This document shows positions 17,615 to 26,539 of a DNA stretch of 64,000 nucleotides, in pieces. The notes under the pieces are model-generated. The model was not told where the DNA came from and did no database searches. It was given only the letters and a program-made list of their open reading frames with translations. The translations under genes were made by a program, and so were the position numbers. Positions within the stretch are counted from its first letter, which is position 1. Every line of letters begins with the position of its first letter. The stretch comes from Porphyrobacter sp. (lineage in GTDB: Bacteria > Pseudomonadota > Alphaproteobacteria > Sphingomonadales > Sphingomonadaceae): assembly GCA_016125555.1 (NCBI GenBank), contig WGLN01000008.1:179282-243281 (forward strand), read 5' to 3'.

Positions 17615-19219
17615 ATGGAGCGGCTGGCGGCCATTCCGGCGCTGATGCGGCGCCGCCCGGCGCTCGCCGCCGTTCTGCTCGGGCTGGTCGCGGCCACCGC
17701 CTATCCGCCGCTGCATCTCTGGCCGCTGGGGCTCGCCGCGCTGGCGGGGTTCGTGTGGCTTGTTCATGACGCGCCAACCTGGCGCTTTGCCCTGTGGCGC
17801 GGCTGGCTGTTCGGCTGGGCGCACCTGACGCTCGCCAATAACTGGATCGCGACCGCCTTCACCCATCAGGCCAAGATGCCCGAAGTGCTGGGCTGGGCCG
17901 CGGTGCCGCTGCTGTGCGTCTACCTTGCGGTCTATCCCGCACTGGCGGCGCTGGCGGCGCACCTGCTGGCGAAGAAGCGCCCGCTCTGGGCCTTCGGACT
18001 GGTGCTGGCGGGCGCGTGGATCGTCACCGAGTGGCTGCGCGGCTGGGTGTTCACCGGCTACCCTTGGCCGCCGCTGGGGCTGATGCTGCTCGGCGGGTGG
18101 AAGGCCGAAGGCATTGCCGCTCTGCTGCCTTGGACGGGAACCTATGCGCTTTCCGGCCTTGCACTGCTTGTCGCGGCCGTGCTCGTGTCGGGCATCGAGG
18201 CGCGGCGGTGGGTCAACACTGCCGGCTTCGCGCTGTTGGTGGCGGGGGGCATGCTCCTGCCTGCTGCTGCCTTTCGCCCCGAGAGCGACATCCGCTACAC
18301 CCTCGTCCAGCCCTACCTGCCGCAATCCGAGATCAACGATCCTGCGAAGTTCGAGGAACAGTTCGCCCGCATCGCCGCGCTCACCGTGAAGGCGCGCGGG
18401 AAGCCGCGTCTCGTGCTGTGGCCGGAAAGCGCGATCCCCGACTATCTCGAGGAGGGCTATCCCGAACGCTACTACCTGCAGATGACCGCTGCGGCAGACC
18501 CGGAATTTGCGCGCAGGCGCATCGGCGGCTTGCTGGGGAAGGGTTCGATGCTGCTGACGGGCGTGGTCAACCTCAACATCGGCACCATGCCCGATGGGCG
18601 CCCCGGCGCGGTCAGCGCCCGCAATTCGGTCGCGGCGATCGACAGCGCGGGCAATATCGTTGCGGGCTACGACAAGGCGCACCTCGTGCCCTATGGCGAA
18701 TACCTGCCGATGCGCCCGCTGCTCGAACCGCTTGGCGCCGCCCGGCTGGTGGCGGGCAGCATCGACTACCTGCCGGGTCCCGGTCCGCGCACCATCGACC
18801 TCGGCCCGCTCGGCAAGGCGGGAGTGATGATCTGCTACGAGATCGTCTTCTCGGGCGCGGTCGCCGACGAGGCGAACCGTCCGGACTACATCTTCAATCC
18901 TTCGAACGACGGCTGGTTCGGTGCCTGGGGTCCGCCCCAGCACCTCGCGCAGGCGCGGATGCGGGCGATCGAGGAAGGCCTGCCGGTGCTGCGCTCGACC
19001 ACCACCGGGATCAGTGCGGTGATCGACGCGAACGGGATCGTGCGCGCCAGCATCGGGCGCGGCAAGGCCGGCGCGCTCGAGGGGTTTGTCCCGACCGCCA
19101 AGCCGCCGACCCTCTTCGCCCGGTGGGGACACGCACTGACGCTGGCCTGGGCAGCGCTGTTCCTCGCGCTCGGGCTGCTGCTGCCGAGAGTGCTTGCGCT
19201 GGCCCGCGCGCGCGGCTAG
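17615..19219 (+). CDS. lnt: apolipoprotein N-acyltransferase
   Basis: Adds the third acyl chain to the N-terminal Cys of lipoproteins in the inner membrane. The 534-residue protein has six or so membrane helices in the first 215 residues and a nitrilase-fold periplasmic domain. That domain shows the Glu of LWPESAIPDYL, the Lys of GYDKAHLVPYGEYLP and the Cys of MICYEIVFSG. The C-terminal helix is TLAWAALFLALGLLLP. It lies 8 bases after the DUF4167 stop and upstream of metK, as in many alphaproteobacteria. The window itself encodes several lipoproteins that would be its substrates. Confidence 0.95.
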   Translation: MERLAAIPALMRRRPALAAVLLGLVAATAYPPLHLWPLGLAALAGFVWLVHDAPTWRFALWRGWLFGWAHLTLANNWIATAFTHQAKMPEVLGWAAVPLLCVYLAVYPALAALAAHLLAKKRPLWAFGLVLAGAWIVTEWLRGWVFTGYPWPPLGLMLLGGWKAEGIAALLPWTGTYALSGLALLVAAVLVSGIEARRWVNTAGFALLVAGGMLLPAAAFRPESDIRYTLVQPYLPQSEINDPAKFEEQFARIAALTVKARGKPRLVLWPESAIPDYLEEGYPERYYLQMTAAADPEFARRRIGGLLGKGSMLLTGVVNLNIGTMPDGRPGAVSARNSVAAIDSAGNIVAGYDKAHLVPYGEYLPMRPLLEPLGAARLVAGSIDYLPGPGPRTIDLGPLGKAGVMICYEIVFSGAVADEANRPDYIFNPSNDGWFGAWGPPQHLAQARMRAIEEGLPVLRSTTTGISAVIDANGIVRASIGRGKAGALEGFVPTAKPPTLFARWGHALTLAWAALFLALGLLLPRVLALARARG

Positions 19220-19239
19220 GGCGGAGCGGCACGAGGCCG

Positions 19240-19261
19240 GACATAAAGGTTTCCTTATATC
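19240..19261. promoter_or_regulatory. imperfect palindrome upstream of metK, possible methionine-regulon operator
   Basis: GACATAAAGG and TCCTTATATC, two bases apart, form an imperfect dyad (7 of 10 positions) about 60 bases before metK. The right arm CCTTAT can alternatively pair with ATAAGG at 19265-19270. The AT-rich dyad is out of character with its GC-rich surroundings. ArsR-family SahR-type regulators of methionine/SAM genes bind dyads of this general kind in proteobacteria; the link here is inference. Confidence 0.4.
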
Positions 19262-19318
19262 TGCATAAGGTAGCCGCACCGGCCGGGCGACCGCTCACCA
19301 CAGCCCTCTGGGGGACCC

Positions 19319-20551
19319 ATGCGCAACGAATATCTCTTCACCTCCGAAAGCGTCTCCGAAGGTCACCCCGACAAGGTTTCCGACCAGATTTCGGACGCGA
19401 TCGTCGACCTGATGCTGGCCAAGGATCCCGAGGCGCGGGTCGCCTGCGAGACCATGACAACGACCCAGCGCGTCGTGCTGTCCGGCGAAATCCGCTGCAA
19501 GCCGATGTACGATCCGACGCGTCCGGAATGGCGCTTCAACAACTACTGGGCTCCCGGCGCGCGCGACGAGATCGAGGAGGCCGTGCGCAGCACGATCGCG
19601 CAGATCGGCTATGAGCAGGATGGCTTCCACTGGGAAACGCTGACCTTCGAGAACCACCTCCACGGCCAGTCCGCGCATATCGCGCAAGGGGTCGACGCTG
19701 CCGACAACAAGGACGAGGGCGCGGGCGACCAGGGAATCATGTTCGGCTTTGCCTGCGACGAGACCCCCGACCTGATGCCGGCGACGCTCGACTACAGCCA
19801 CAAGATCCTCGAGCGCCTCGCGGCCGACCGCCATTCGGGCGCGGCGCCCTTCCTCGAGCCCGACGCCAAGAGCCAGGTGACCCTGCGCTACAAGGATGGC
19901 AAGCCGGTCGCCTGCACCGCGGTGGTCGTCTCGACCCAGCACGCCGAGGGCTATGACGCGGGCGAGAAGGAAGCCGAGCTCAAGGCCTATGTGAAGAAGG
20001 TCGTGGGCGAGATCCTGCCGGACGGGTTCATCACGGACGAAACGATCTGGCACATCAACCCGACGGGCAGCTTCGTCATCGGCGGGCCTGACGGTGACGC
20101 GGGGCTGACGGGGCGCAAGATCATCGTCGACACCTATGGCGGCGCGAGCCCCCACGGCGGCGGCGCGTTCAGCGGCAAGGACCCGACCAAGGTCGACCGC
20201 TCGGCGGCCTACATCACCCGCTACCTCGCCAAGAACGTGGTGGCCGCGGGGCTGGCCACGCGCTGCACCATCCAGATCGCCTATGCGATCGGCGTGTCGC
20301 AGCCGCTCTCGCTCTATGTCGACACCCACGGCACCGGAACGGTCGGCGACGACAAGATCGAAGCGGCGATCCTCGGCAATCCGCGGCTCGGCGGGCTGAC
20401 CCCGCGCGCGATCCGCACCCATCTCGGCCTCAACAAGCCGATCTATCGCAAGACCGCGGCCTACGGCCATTTCGGGCGCCAGGCGGAAGGCGACTTCTTC
20501 CCTTGGGAGCGCACCGACCTCGTCGACGATCTCAAGGCGGCGCTGGGCTGA
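19319..20551 (+). CDS. metK: S-adenosylmethionine synthetase
   Basis: Makes SAM from methionine and ATP. The 410-residue protein opens with [20 protein letters not shown], with GHPDK at the ATP-binding site, then [13 protein letters not shown] and the P-loop-like [19 protein letters not shown]. The length is slightly above the 384 of E. coli, as in other alphaproteobacteria with inserts around residues 80-130. The ATG at 19319 follows GGGGGA. A dyad upstream may be an operator. The usual next gene, trmB, is not here. Confidence 0.97.
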   Translation: MRNEYLFTSESVSEGHPDKVSDQISDAIVDLMLAKDPEARVACETMTTTQRVVLSGEIRCKPMYDPTRPEWRFNNYWAPGARDEIEEAVRSTIAQIGYEQDGFHWETLTFENHLHGQSAHIAQGVDAADNKDEGAGDQGIMFGFACDETPDLMPATLDYSHKILERLAADRHSGAAPFLEPDAKSQVTLRYKDGKPVACTAVVVSTQHAEGYDAGEKEAELKAYVKKVVGEILPDGFITDETIWHINPTGSFVIGGPDGDAGLTGRKIIVDTYGGASPHGGGAFSGKDPTKVDRSAAYITRYLAKNVVAAGLATRCTIQIAYAIGVSQPLSLYVDTHGTGTVGDDKIEAAILGNPRLGGLTPRAIRTHLGLNKPIYRKTAAYGHFGRQAEGDFFPWERTDLVDDLKAALG

Positions 20552-20573
20552 TTTTCGGCGAGGGGCGTCGGCG

Positions 20574-21767
20574 ATGGAGACGCCCCTGCAACCCCGCACA
20601 CGCATCCTCGCGCTCGACGCGCTGCGCGGGCTGGCGGTCATCGGCATCGTCGGGCTCAACGTCCATGCCTTCGCGCTGCCGGGGCCGGCCTATTACAACC
20701 CCGCCGCCTTCGGCGGCGACGGGGCGGCCGACTTCCAGGTGTGGCTGGCGAGCTTCGTGTTCATCGAGGACAAGTTCCGCACGCTGTTTGCGATGCTGTT
20801 CGGTGTGGGGTGCCTGATCCTGCTCGAGCGCGGCGCGGCCCATGCCTGGCGCGCGCATTTCGCCCGGATGGCGGTGCTGTTGGCCTTCGGGCTCGTTCAC
20901 GCAACGCTGCTCGCCAGCAACGACGTCCTGCGCGTCTACGCGCTCGCCGGACTCGCGCTCCCGCTGCTGGCAGGGCTTTCGGGGCGGGCGCTTCTGGCGG
21001 TCTCGATCGGGCTGCTGACGGTGCATGTCGGCTTCGGGCTGACCGCGTTCGGCAGCGCGATGGTCGATTATCACACCCATCGCGCCGGCAGCGACGCGCT
21101 GCTGTGGGTGGAGCGCAACTTCGGTGCCGACCCGGCGCGGCTGGCGGTGCTGCTCGAGCAGGGACGCGAAGGCCTGGCGGAGCGGATCATGCGGCGCGGT
21201 TCCGGGATCCCGGCGCAGCTCCTCACCCTGCTTTCCGCGCTGCCGCTCAATCTTTCGGCGATCACGCTCGGCATGGGCCTGTGGAAGGCGGGGATGCTCA
21301 GGGGCGAATGGCGCACCTTTCGCCTCCAGCGCCTCGCGGGGGTGAGCGCGCTCATCGCGCTGCCGGGGCTGTTCGCGCTTGCGGCGTGGTTGACCGCGAC
21401 GGGCTATCCGGCGGCGCTGGTGGCGCCGGTCTCGCTGGTGATTTCAGCGCCCTTCGACATGTTGCTGGCGGTCAGCTACGCCGCCTTGGCCATGGCCTTC
21501 CTCGCCGAGCCCAGCCCGCTTGCCCGCACCCTCGCCGCGGTCGGTCGGCTGTCGCTCACGAACTATCTGATGACCAGCGTGATCCTCTCCGCGATCTTCG
21601 CGTCGTGGGGGCTGGGGCTGTTCGGCGAAGTGACCCGGGCGCAGGCCTTTGCCCTCGGGCTGGTGCCGGTGGCGGCGATCCTGCTCTGGTCCCCCCGCTG
21701 GGTGGCAAGGCTGGGACAAGGGCCCTTCGAGAGGCTGTGGCGCTGGACCGCGCAGCGCCTGTCGTGA
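20574..21767 (+). CDS. DUF418 family membrane protein (YeiB-like)
   Basis: A 397-residue polytopic inner membrane protein. It starts with the family hallmark ILALDALRGLAVIGIVGLN, also seen at the head of acyltransferase-3-type proteins, then FIEDKFRTLFAMLFGVG. The C-terminal half is the DUF418 domain, with LAAVGRLSLTNYLMTSVI. About ten hydrophobic helices are visible. Function is unknown; no substrate can be assigned. The start at 20574 follows GGCGAGGGG. It lies 22 bases after metK on the same strand, occupying the position usually held by trmB. Confidence 0.85.
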   Translation: METPLQPRTRILALDALRGLAVIGIVGLNVHAFALPGPAYYNPAAFGGDGAADFQVWLASFVFIEDKFRTLFAMLFGVGCLILLERGAAHAWRAHFARMAVLLAFGLVHATLLASNDVLRVYALAGLALPLLAGLSGRALLAVSIGLLTVHVGFGLTAFGSAMVDYHTHRAGSDALLWVERNFGADPARLAVLLEQGREGLAERIMRRGSGIPAQLLTLLSALPLNLSAITLGMGLWKAGMLRGEWRTFRLQRLAGVSALIALPGLFALAAWLTATGYPAALVAPVSLVISAPFDMLLAVSYAALAMAFLAEPSPLARTLAAVGRLSLTNYLMTSVILSAIFASWGLGLFGEVTRAQAFALGLVPVAAILLWSPRWVARLGQGPFERLWRWTAQRLS

Positions 21768-21774
21768 CCTGCCG

Positions 21775-22932
21775 CTAGCCGTCCTCGCCGAGCAGCGGCG
21801 AGGGGCGATCGAGCGCCAGCTGGCCTTCCGAGAAGGTGAAGGGGCTGCGCACTCCCGGCATCCCGCCGAGGTCGACCCGCATCCCGCGCGCAATCACCTG
21901 GGGGTCGGCGAAGACCTCGTCCAGTCGGTTGATCGGCCCCGCGGGCACGCCGGCGGCATGGCAGGCATCGAGCAGGCCGGCTTTGGTCCAGACCGCCGTC
22001 GCCTCCGCGATCTCGGCGTCGAGCGCTTTGGCGTTGCGCGTCCGGTCGCCATTGGCGCAAAAGCGCGGGTCGGTGGAGAGGTGCGGAAGGCCGAGCACCT
22101 CCATCAGCTTCTGGAACAGCCCGTCATTCGCAGGAGCGAGGATCACGTGCCCGTCGCTCACCGGAAACACCCCATAGGGCGCGACCTGCGCGTGGGCATT
22201 GCCCATCCGCGGCGGGTTCTCGCCGGTGGTGAACAGATAGGTCGCCTGATTGGCGAGCAGGCCGACCGAACAGTCCAGCAGGCTCATGTCGACCTGCTGC
22301 CCCCGGCCGGTCCGCGCCCGCTGGAGCAGCGCCGCCTGGATGCCGTTCGCCGCCCAGACGCCGGTCGAAAGGTCGGAGATCGAGATGCCCATCTTGACGG
22401 GGTAGCCCTCCGGCTCGCCGGTCAGCGACATGAAGCCGCTCATGCCCTGCACCACGAAGTCGTATCCCGCCTCGTGCGCGCGCGGCCCGGTCTGGCCGAA
22501 GCCGGTGATCGAGCAATAGACGAGGCCCGGGTTGGCGGCGGCGAGGCTGGCATAGTCGAGCCCGAACTTGGCGAGCGCGCCGGTCTTGAAGTTCTCGATC
22601 ACCACGTCGGCATCGGCGGCAAGGGCCGCGACCCGCGCGAGGTCCGCCTCGGCCCGGAAATCGGCGACGATCCCGCGCTTGCCGCGGTTGCAGGCATGGT
22701 AATAGGCCGCCTCGCGGTGGACCTTGCCCGATGCGTCGATCCGCTCGACCCAGGGCGGGCCCCACGCCCGGGTGCCGTCCCCTTCGGGGCTTTCGACCTT
22801 GATCACGTCCGCGCCGAGATCGGCGAGGATCTGTCCGCAGAACGGCCCCGCCAGCACGCGGGCGAGTTCGAGCACCTTCAATCCCGCAAGCGGCGCCGCA
22901 GGGTTGCGCGGCCGGTCGAGCCAGCCGGTCAT
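21775..22932 (-). CDS. CaiB/BaiF family CoA transferase (family III)
   Basis: A 385-residue soluble enzyme that should move CoA between acyl groups. The N-terminus PLAGLKVLELARVLAGPFCGQ and ADLGADVIKVESP are typical of the family, as is ENFKTGALAKFGLDY; the substrate acids are not predictable. The ATG at 22932 overlaps the preceding hydrolase stop (ATGA), so it is the last gene of a coupled minus-strand operon: scoA, lipoprotein, scoB, hydrolase, CoA transferase. Its stop is 8 bases from the convergent DUF418 gene. Confidence 0.9.
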   Translation of the reverse strand: MTGWLDRPRNPAAPLAGLKVLELARVLAGPFCGQILADLGADVIKVESPEGDGTRAWGPPWVERIDASGKVHREAAYYHACNRGKRGIVADFRAEADLARVAALAADADVVIENFKTGALAKFGLDYASLAAANPGLVYCSITGFGQTGPRAHEAGYDFVVQGMSGFMSLTGEPEGYPVKMGISISDLSTGVWAANGIQAALLQRARTGRGQQVDMSLLDCSVGLLANQATYLFTTGENPPRMGNAHAQVAPYGVFPVSDGHVILAPANDGLFQKLMEVLGLPHLSTDPRFCANGDRTRNAKALDAEIAEATAVWTKAGLLDACHAAGVPAGPINRLDEVFADPQVIARGMRVDLGGMPGVRSPFTFSEGQLALDRPSPLLGEDG

Positions 22933-23813
22933 TCGCCCATCCGTGCCTTGAGGAAGGCGACGCTGTCGGCGAGCACCGGCCCCTTGTCGCGGAACGGTTT
23001 GGAGAGCGCCATCACCACCTCCTCGTGATCGAGCGAGCCGTAGTTCTTCACCTCCACCGGCGCGCCCAATTCGCGCAGGGCAGCGGCGAGATTGTTGGCG
23101 TTCTTCGGGCGCACCGTCTCGTCGCCTTCGGAGGTGACCAGCAGCAGCGGCGGCGCATCGGCGCGCGCATAGGCGATCGGCTGGGTCTCGGCGGGGCGCG
23201 GCCATTCGCTGAAGGCCGCGATCGCGCGCTCCGAGGTGAAGGGGTAGAAATCGTAGGGACCGGACAGGCCGACCGCCGCCTTGACGATTTCCGGGTCGAC
23301 CCCCGCTGCGGAGAGCCGCTTGGCATCGAGCGCCAGCATCACCGCCTCCCAGGCGCCCGCCGAATGGCCCATGAAGGCGAGCCGCTCAGGATCGCCGCCG
23401 TGCTGCGCGATGTTCTCCGCCACCCATGCGACCGCCTCGACCCCGTCGTCGAGGAAGGCAGGGAAGCGCACCTGCGGGACCTTGCGATAGTCGGGAATGA
23501 CGACGAGGAAGCCTGCGCGCGTCAGGGCCCGCCCGGCAAAGGCATAGGAGGTGCGATCGCCCTTGGCCCAGCCGCCGCCATACCAGAAGATCACCACCGG
23601 CAGCTGCCCCGCAGGCGGGTTCTCGGGCGCCCAGATGTCGAGGCTCTGGCCGTGACTGCCGAAGGGGACCCCTTCCGCCACCAGCCGCGCCCCGTCGCCG
23701 CCGCCCGCCGCGCGGTCTAGCAGCGAGAGCAGCCGCGGCGGCGAGGTGAAGGCGAGCACCGCGCCGATCACCGCGACCAGCCCGAAGGCCCCGAAACCGA
23801 TGGCGCGCTTCAT
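22929..23813 (-). CDS. alpha/beta hydrolase, membrane-anchored or exported esterase
   Basis: A 294-residue esterase/lipase-like protein. Residues 4-22 are a hydrophobic anchor or signal peptide, so the enzyme faces the periplasm. The oxyanion motif is FWYGGGW at 76-82 (Tyr where the hormone-sensitive lipase type has His), the nucleophile is Ser151 in GHSAGAW, and the likely Asp and His lie in SEGDETVRPKNA and GSLDHEEV. It is coupled at both ends: its ATG shares a base with the scoB stop (TGATG) and its stop overlaps the CoA transferase ATG. The substrate is unknown. Confidence 0.87.
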   Translation of the reverse strand: MKRAIGFGAFGLVAVIGAVLAFTSPPRLLSLLDRAAGGGDGARLVAEGVPFGSHGQSLDIWAPENPPAGQLPVVIFWYGGGWAKGDRTSYAFAGRALTRAGFLVVIPDYRKVPQVRFPAFLDDGVEAVAWVAENIAQHGGDPERLAFMGHSAGAWEAVMLALDAKRLSAAGVDPEIVKAAVGLSGPYDFYPFTSERAIAAFSEWPRPAETQPIAYARADAPPLLLVTSEGDETVRPKNANNLAAALRELGAPVEVKNYGSLDHEEVVMALSKPFRDKGPVLADSVAFLKARMGE

Positions 23814-24463
23814 CACGCGACGTAATGCGCTGTGGTGTGCGCCGCGACATCCTCGGCGCTCACGCCCGGTGCGGTCTCGATCAGCCGGAAGGGGCTCTGG
23901 TGATCGGGCCGCTGGAACACGCCGAGATTGGTGATGATCATGTCGACCACGCCCGCCCCGGTCAGCGGCAGGGTGCATTGGGGAATGAACTTGGGGCTGC
24001 CGTCCTTGGCGGTGTGGTCCATCACCACGATGATCTTCTTGACCCCTGCCACGAGGTCCATCGCCCCGCCCATGCCCTTGATCATCTTGCCCGGGATCAT
24101 CCAGTTGGCGATGTCGCCGTTCTCGGCAACCTCCATCGCGCCGAGCACGGTGAGGTCGATATGGCCGCCGCGGATCATGGCGAAGCTGGTGGCGCTGTCG
24201 AAATAGGCGCTGTGCGGCAGTTCGGAGATGGTCTGCTTGCCTGCATTGATGAGGTCCGGGTCGACCGCGTCGGGATAGGGGAAGGGGCCGATGCCGAGCA
24301 TCCCGTTCTCGCTCTGCAGCGTCACCATCATGCCCTCGGGGATGTGATTGGCGACCAGCGTGGGGATGCCGATGCCGAGGTTGACGTAATAGCCGTCCTC
24401 CAGCTCCTGCGCCGCGCGGGCAGCCATCTGGTCGCGGGTCCAGCCCTCGGGAATCGTGGTCAT
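23813..24463 (-). CDS. scoB: 3-oxoacid CoA-transferase subunit B
   Basis: Beta subunit of succinyl-CoA:3-ketoacid CoA transferase, which activates acetoacetate with CoA from succinyl-CoA. The 216-residue protein has the catalytic Glu52 in LQSENGMLG, the glutamate that forms the thioester intermediate, and [19 protein letters not shown]. It pairs with scoA at 25447-26169 but, unusually, a lipoprotein gene lies between the two subunits. The start ATG at 24463 is 15 bases after the lipoprotein stop. Confidence 0.95.
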   Translation of the reverse strand: MTTIPEGWTRDQMAARAAQELEDGYYVNLGIGIPTLVANHIPEGMMVTLQSENGMLGIGPFPYPDAVDPDLINAGKQTISELPHSAYFDSATSFAMIRGGHIDLTVLGAMEVAENGDIANWMIPGKMIKGMGGAMDLVAGVKKIIVVMDHTAKDGSPKFIPQCTLPLTGAGVVDMIITNLGVFQRPDHQSPFRLIETAPGVSAEDVAAHTTAHYVA

Positions 24464-24478
24464 TTTGGGGTGCAGTCC

Positions 24479-25450
24479 TTACTTGGCAGGGGGAAAGACC
24501 GGTTCGATCAGGAACCAGCCGTCGCCGATCGCGGTCTCGAGCGCGGCGCCTGCCTCGGGGTTCTTGAGGTAGCGGAAGCGTTCGTCGAAATCGGGCTTCT
24601 CGTCGCCGGCGATGGCAATGATGCAGGAGGTCGCGGAGAGGGTCTCCTTGCGCGCCTGCTTGCGGTCCTCGGCGTCGCGGCGCAGCGAGACGATGTCCTC
24701 GCCGCGGGGATCGAGGCCCGCCTGTTCGAGCGCAGTGCGCACCGTGCCGATCCGGTTCACCGGCAGATCGGAAATCCAGACAATCTGCACCCCCGCCTCG
24801 CGCAGCACGGCGAGGCCGAGCGCGCGGCCGGAGTCCTTTTCCGGGATTGCCGGCGGTGCGAAGGCGCTGCCCGCCGGATCGAGGTCGATGACCACCACCG
24901 GCTGCTCTCCCGCGCTGCAGCGGCGGCGGGCGCCGTCGAGCGCGATCGGATCGGCGAGCATCGCGGAGAGCGGCCCGGTCGCCTGCGCGCTCACGGCGGC
25001 GACACCGCGGCCGTAACGGACGAACTGCGCGAAGCCGAGCCCGGGAGAGACCGGCGCACGCGGCGGGCCCGGTTGCACGCCGCCCGTGGCCGACCGCGGC
25101 ACGGCTGCCGCCATGGCGGGTTCCGGCTGCGCTTCCGGCGCGCCGGGCATCGTCGCTGCGGGCGGGCTCATCACCGGAGCGGCGGGGATCATCGGGGCCG
25201 GTTCGGCCGCACCCTCGGCGGAGCGCATCACGGTGACGCTGGGCGAGGGCGAAGGGACCGGACGTGCCGCGACATCGGCCGGAGTTGGGGCCGGGCGGCT
25301 CGGCACGGCTTCTCGCTGCTCTTCGCCGTCGACCCGCGTGCCGATGATGCCGGCGCCGGCGAGTGCCGGGATCGCAGCCGCGACACAGCCCGAAAGCGCC
25401 GTCCCCGCCAGCATCAGCAGCGGCACTGCAGCAAGCCTGCGATTCATCAT
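24479..25450 (-). CDS. HAD-like (class B acid-phosphatase-type) lipoprotein between the scoA and scoB genes
   Basis: A 323-residue predicted lipoprotein. The signal peptide ends in the lipobox LSGC at about residue 22, then comes a Pro/Ala-rich linker to about residue 125. The C-terminal half has a degenerate HAD acid phosphatase pattern: VVVIDLDPAGSAF (motif I, second Asp kept), WISDLPVNRIGT (motif II position), a Lys/Arg-rich RKQARKETL and AGDEKPDFDERF (motif IV). HAD-like identity is inference; activity is uncertain. Its start overlaps the scoA stop by 4 bases (ATGA), so it is co-translated with CoA-transferase subunits it has no obvious link to. Confidence 0.75.
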   Translation of the reverse strand: MMNRRLAAVPLLMLAGTALSGCVAAAIPALAGAGIIGTRVDGEEQREAVPSRPAPTPADVAARPVPSPSPSVTVMRSAEGAAEPAPMIPAAPVMSPPAATMPGAPEAQPEPAMAAAVPRSATGGVQPGPPRAPVSPGLGFAQFVRYGRGVAAVSAQATGPLSAMLADPIALDGARRRCSAGEQPVVVIDLDPAGSAFAPPAIPEKDSGRALGLAVLREAGVQIVWISDLPVNRIGTVRTALEQAGLDPRGEDIVSLRRDAEDRKQARKETLSATSCIIAIAGDEKPDFDERFRYLKNPEAGAALETAIGDGWFLIEPVFPPAK

Positions 25451-26169
25451 GCGGTCTCCCTCTCCCGAACCGTCCGGAACTCGATCTTCTTGTCGTAGGG
25501 TGCGCCGCAGATGATACGGTTCACGAACACGCCCGCAAGGTGGATCTGGTCAGGATCGAGCGCGCCGGCCGGGACCACCTCCTCGACCTCGGCGACACAG
25601 ATCCTGCCGCAGGTCGCGGCCGGCAGGTTGAAGTTGCGCGCCGTCTTGCGGAAGACGAGGTTGCCGGTTTCGTCGGCCTTCCATGCCTTGACGATCGACA
25701 GGTCGGCAAAGATCCCGCGCTCGAGGATGTAGGTCTGCATCACCCCGTCGCGATCAGGGAAGTCCTTGTGCTCCTTGCCCTCGGCGACCGCAGTGCCGAC
25801 CCCGGTTCGGGTGTAGAAGCCGGGGATGCCCGCCCCGCCTGCCCTCATCCGTTCGGCAAGCGTGCCCTGCGGGCAGAACTCGACTTCGAGCTCGCCGGCG
25901 AGGTACTGCCGCTCGAACTCCTTGTTCTCGCCGACATAGGAGCTGATCATCTTCTTCACCTGGCGCGTGCGCAGCAGCTTGCCGATGCCCTCGTTGTCGA
26001 TCCCGGCATTGTTGCTGGCGAAGGTCAGCCCCGTCACACCGCTGTCGCGAATCGCGTCCAGAAGCCGCTCGGGAATGCCGCACAGGCCGAAGCCTCCGGC
26101 GGCGATCGTCATGTCGTTCCTGAGCACGCCGTCGAGCGCGCTGGCGGCATCGGGGTAGAGCTTGGTCAT
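25447..26169 (-). CDS. scoA: 3-oxoacid CoA-transferase subunit A
   Basis: Alpha subunit of the 3-ketoacid CoA transferase, holding the CoA/ketoacid site opposite the ScoB glutamate. The 240-residue protein has the family motif AAGGFGLCGIPE at about 23-35, TFASNNAGID, and EVEFCPQGTLAERMRAGGAGI. First gene of the five-gene minus-strand operon; the promoter should lie in the long region 26170-26512. Enables ketone-body or poly-hydroxybutyrate-derived acetoacetate use. Confidence 0.95.
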   Translation of the reverse strand: MTKLYPDAASALDGVLRNDMTIAAGGFGLCGIPERLLDAIRDSGVTGLTFASNNAGIDNEGIGKLLRTRQVKKMISSYVGENKEFERQYLAGELEVEFCPQGTLAERMRAGGAGIPGFYTRTGVGTAVAEGKEHKDFPDRDGVMQTYILERGIFADLSIVKAWKADETGNLVFRKTARNFNLPAATCGRICVAEVEEVVPAGALDPDQIHLAGVFVNRIICGAPYDKKIEFRTVRERETA

Positions 26170-26439
26170 GGGGCCTGCCTGCCTCGTTCTGATTCAGCAT
26201 GGACGTGCTGAGCGTGGGGGTATGGCAGGGGTGATTAGTGACTCGCGGCGCCTGTGTCACGCCCGCGCGGCAGCAGAGTTGAAATTTCGTTCATGTTGCG
26301 TCGCAAAAGATTTTGCCGCCCGGTTTTTGGTCAGCAACCGCGCGCTTGCCCGATTTTTCAGCAGGGATTTTGCATATTTTCGGACAAACTGCCCGGTGAA
26401 GGCAAGTGCGATGCAAACTTTGCAATCAAATGCGCAGAT
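26170..26439. other. AT-rich non-coding region between scoA and the terminator array
   Basis: No gene is supported here. The composition is clearly more AT-rich than the flanks, with runs such as ATTTTGCATATTTTC and repeated TTGCA. It should hold the leftward scoA promoter and a rightward promoter for whatever RNA ends at the first terminator (26513-26539). I could not fix a convincing -35/-10 pair. Confidence 0.4.
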
Positions 26440-26539
26440 TACGCAATTGCACAAAGGCCGAATCTGCTGCATATGCGAACTGCCTTTCAGGCATCCTCTC
26501 CCAAACTTTTCAGCCCGGCCCCAGTGCCGGGCTTTTTTT
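26440..26539 (+). ncRNA. candidate small RNA ending at the first terminator of the array
   Basis: The segment carries GCATATGC, a hairpin TGCCT-TTC-AGGCA at 26481-26493, a single-stranded pyrimidine stretch TCCTCTCCC that could pair with Shine-Dalgarno sequences, and a strong terminator GCCCGGC/GCCGGGC plus seven T at 26513-26539. Hairpin, C/U-rich loop and terminator in that order is a common layout of alphaproteobacterial trans-acting sRNAs. The 5' end is a guess and no known family was recognised. Confidence 0.3.

Noticed and set aside
19220..19318. A SAM riboswitch before metK
   Set aside because: The gap is only about 100 bases and no SAM-II, SAM-V or SAM/SAH riboswitch core pattern was found; a dyad operator is more likely.
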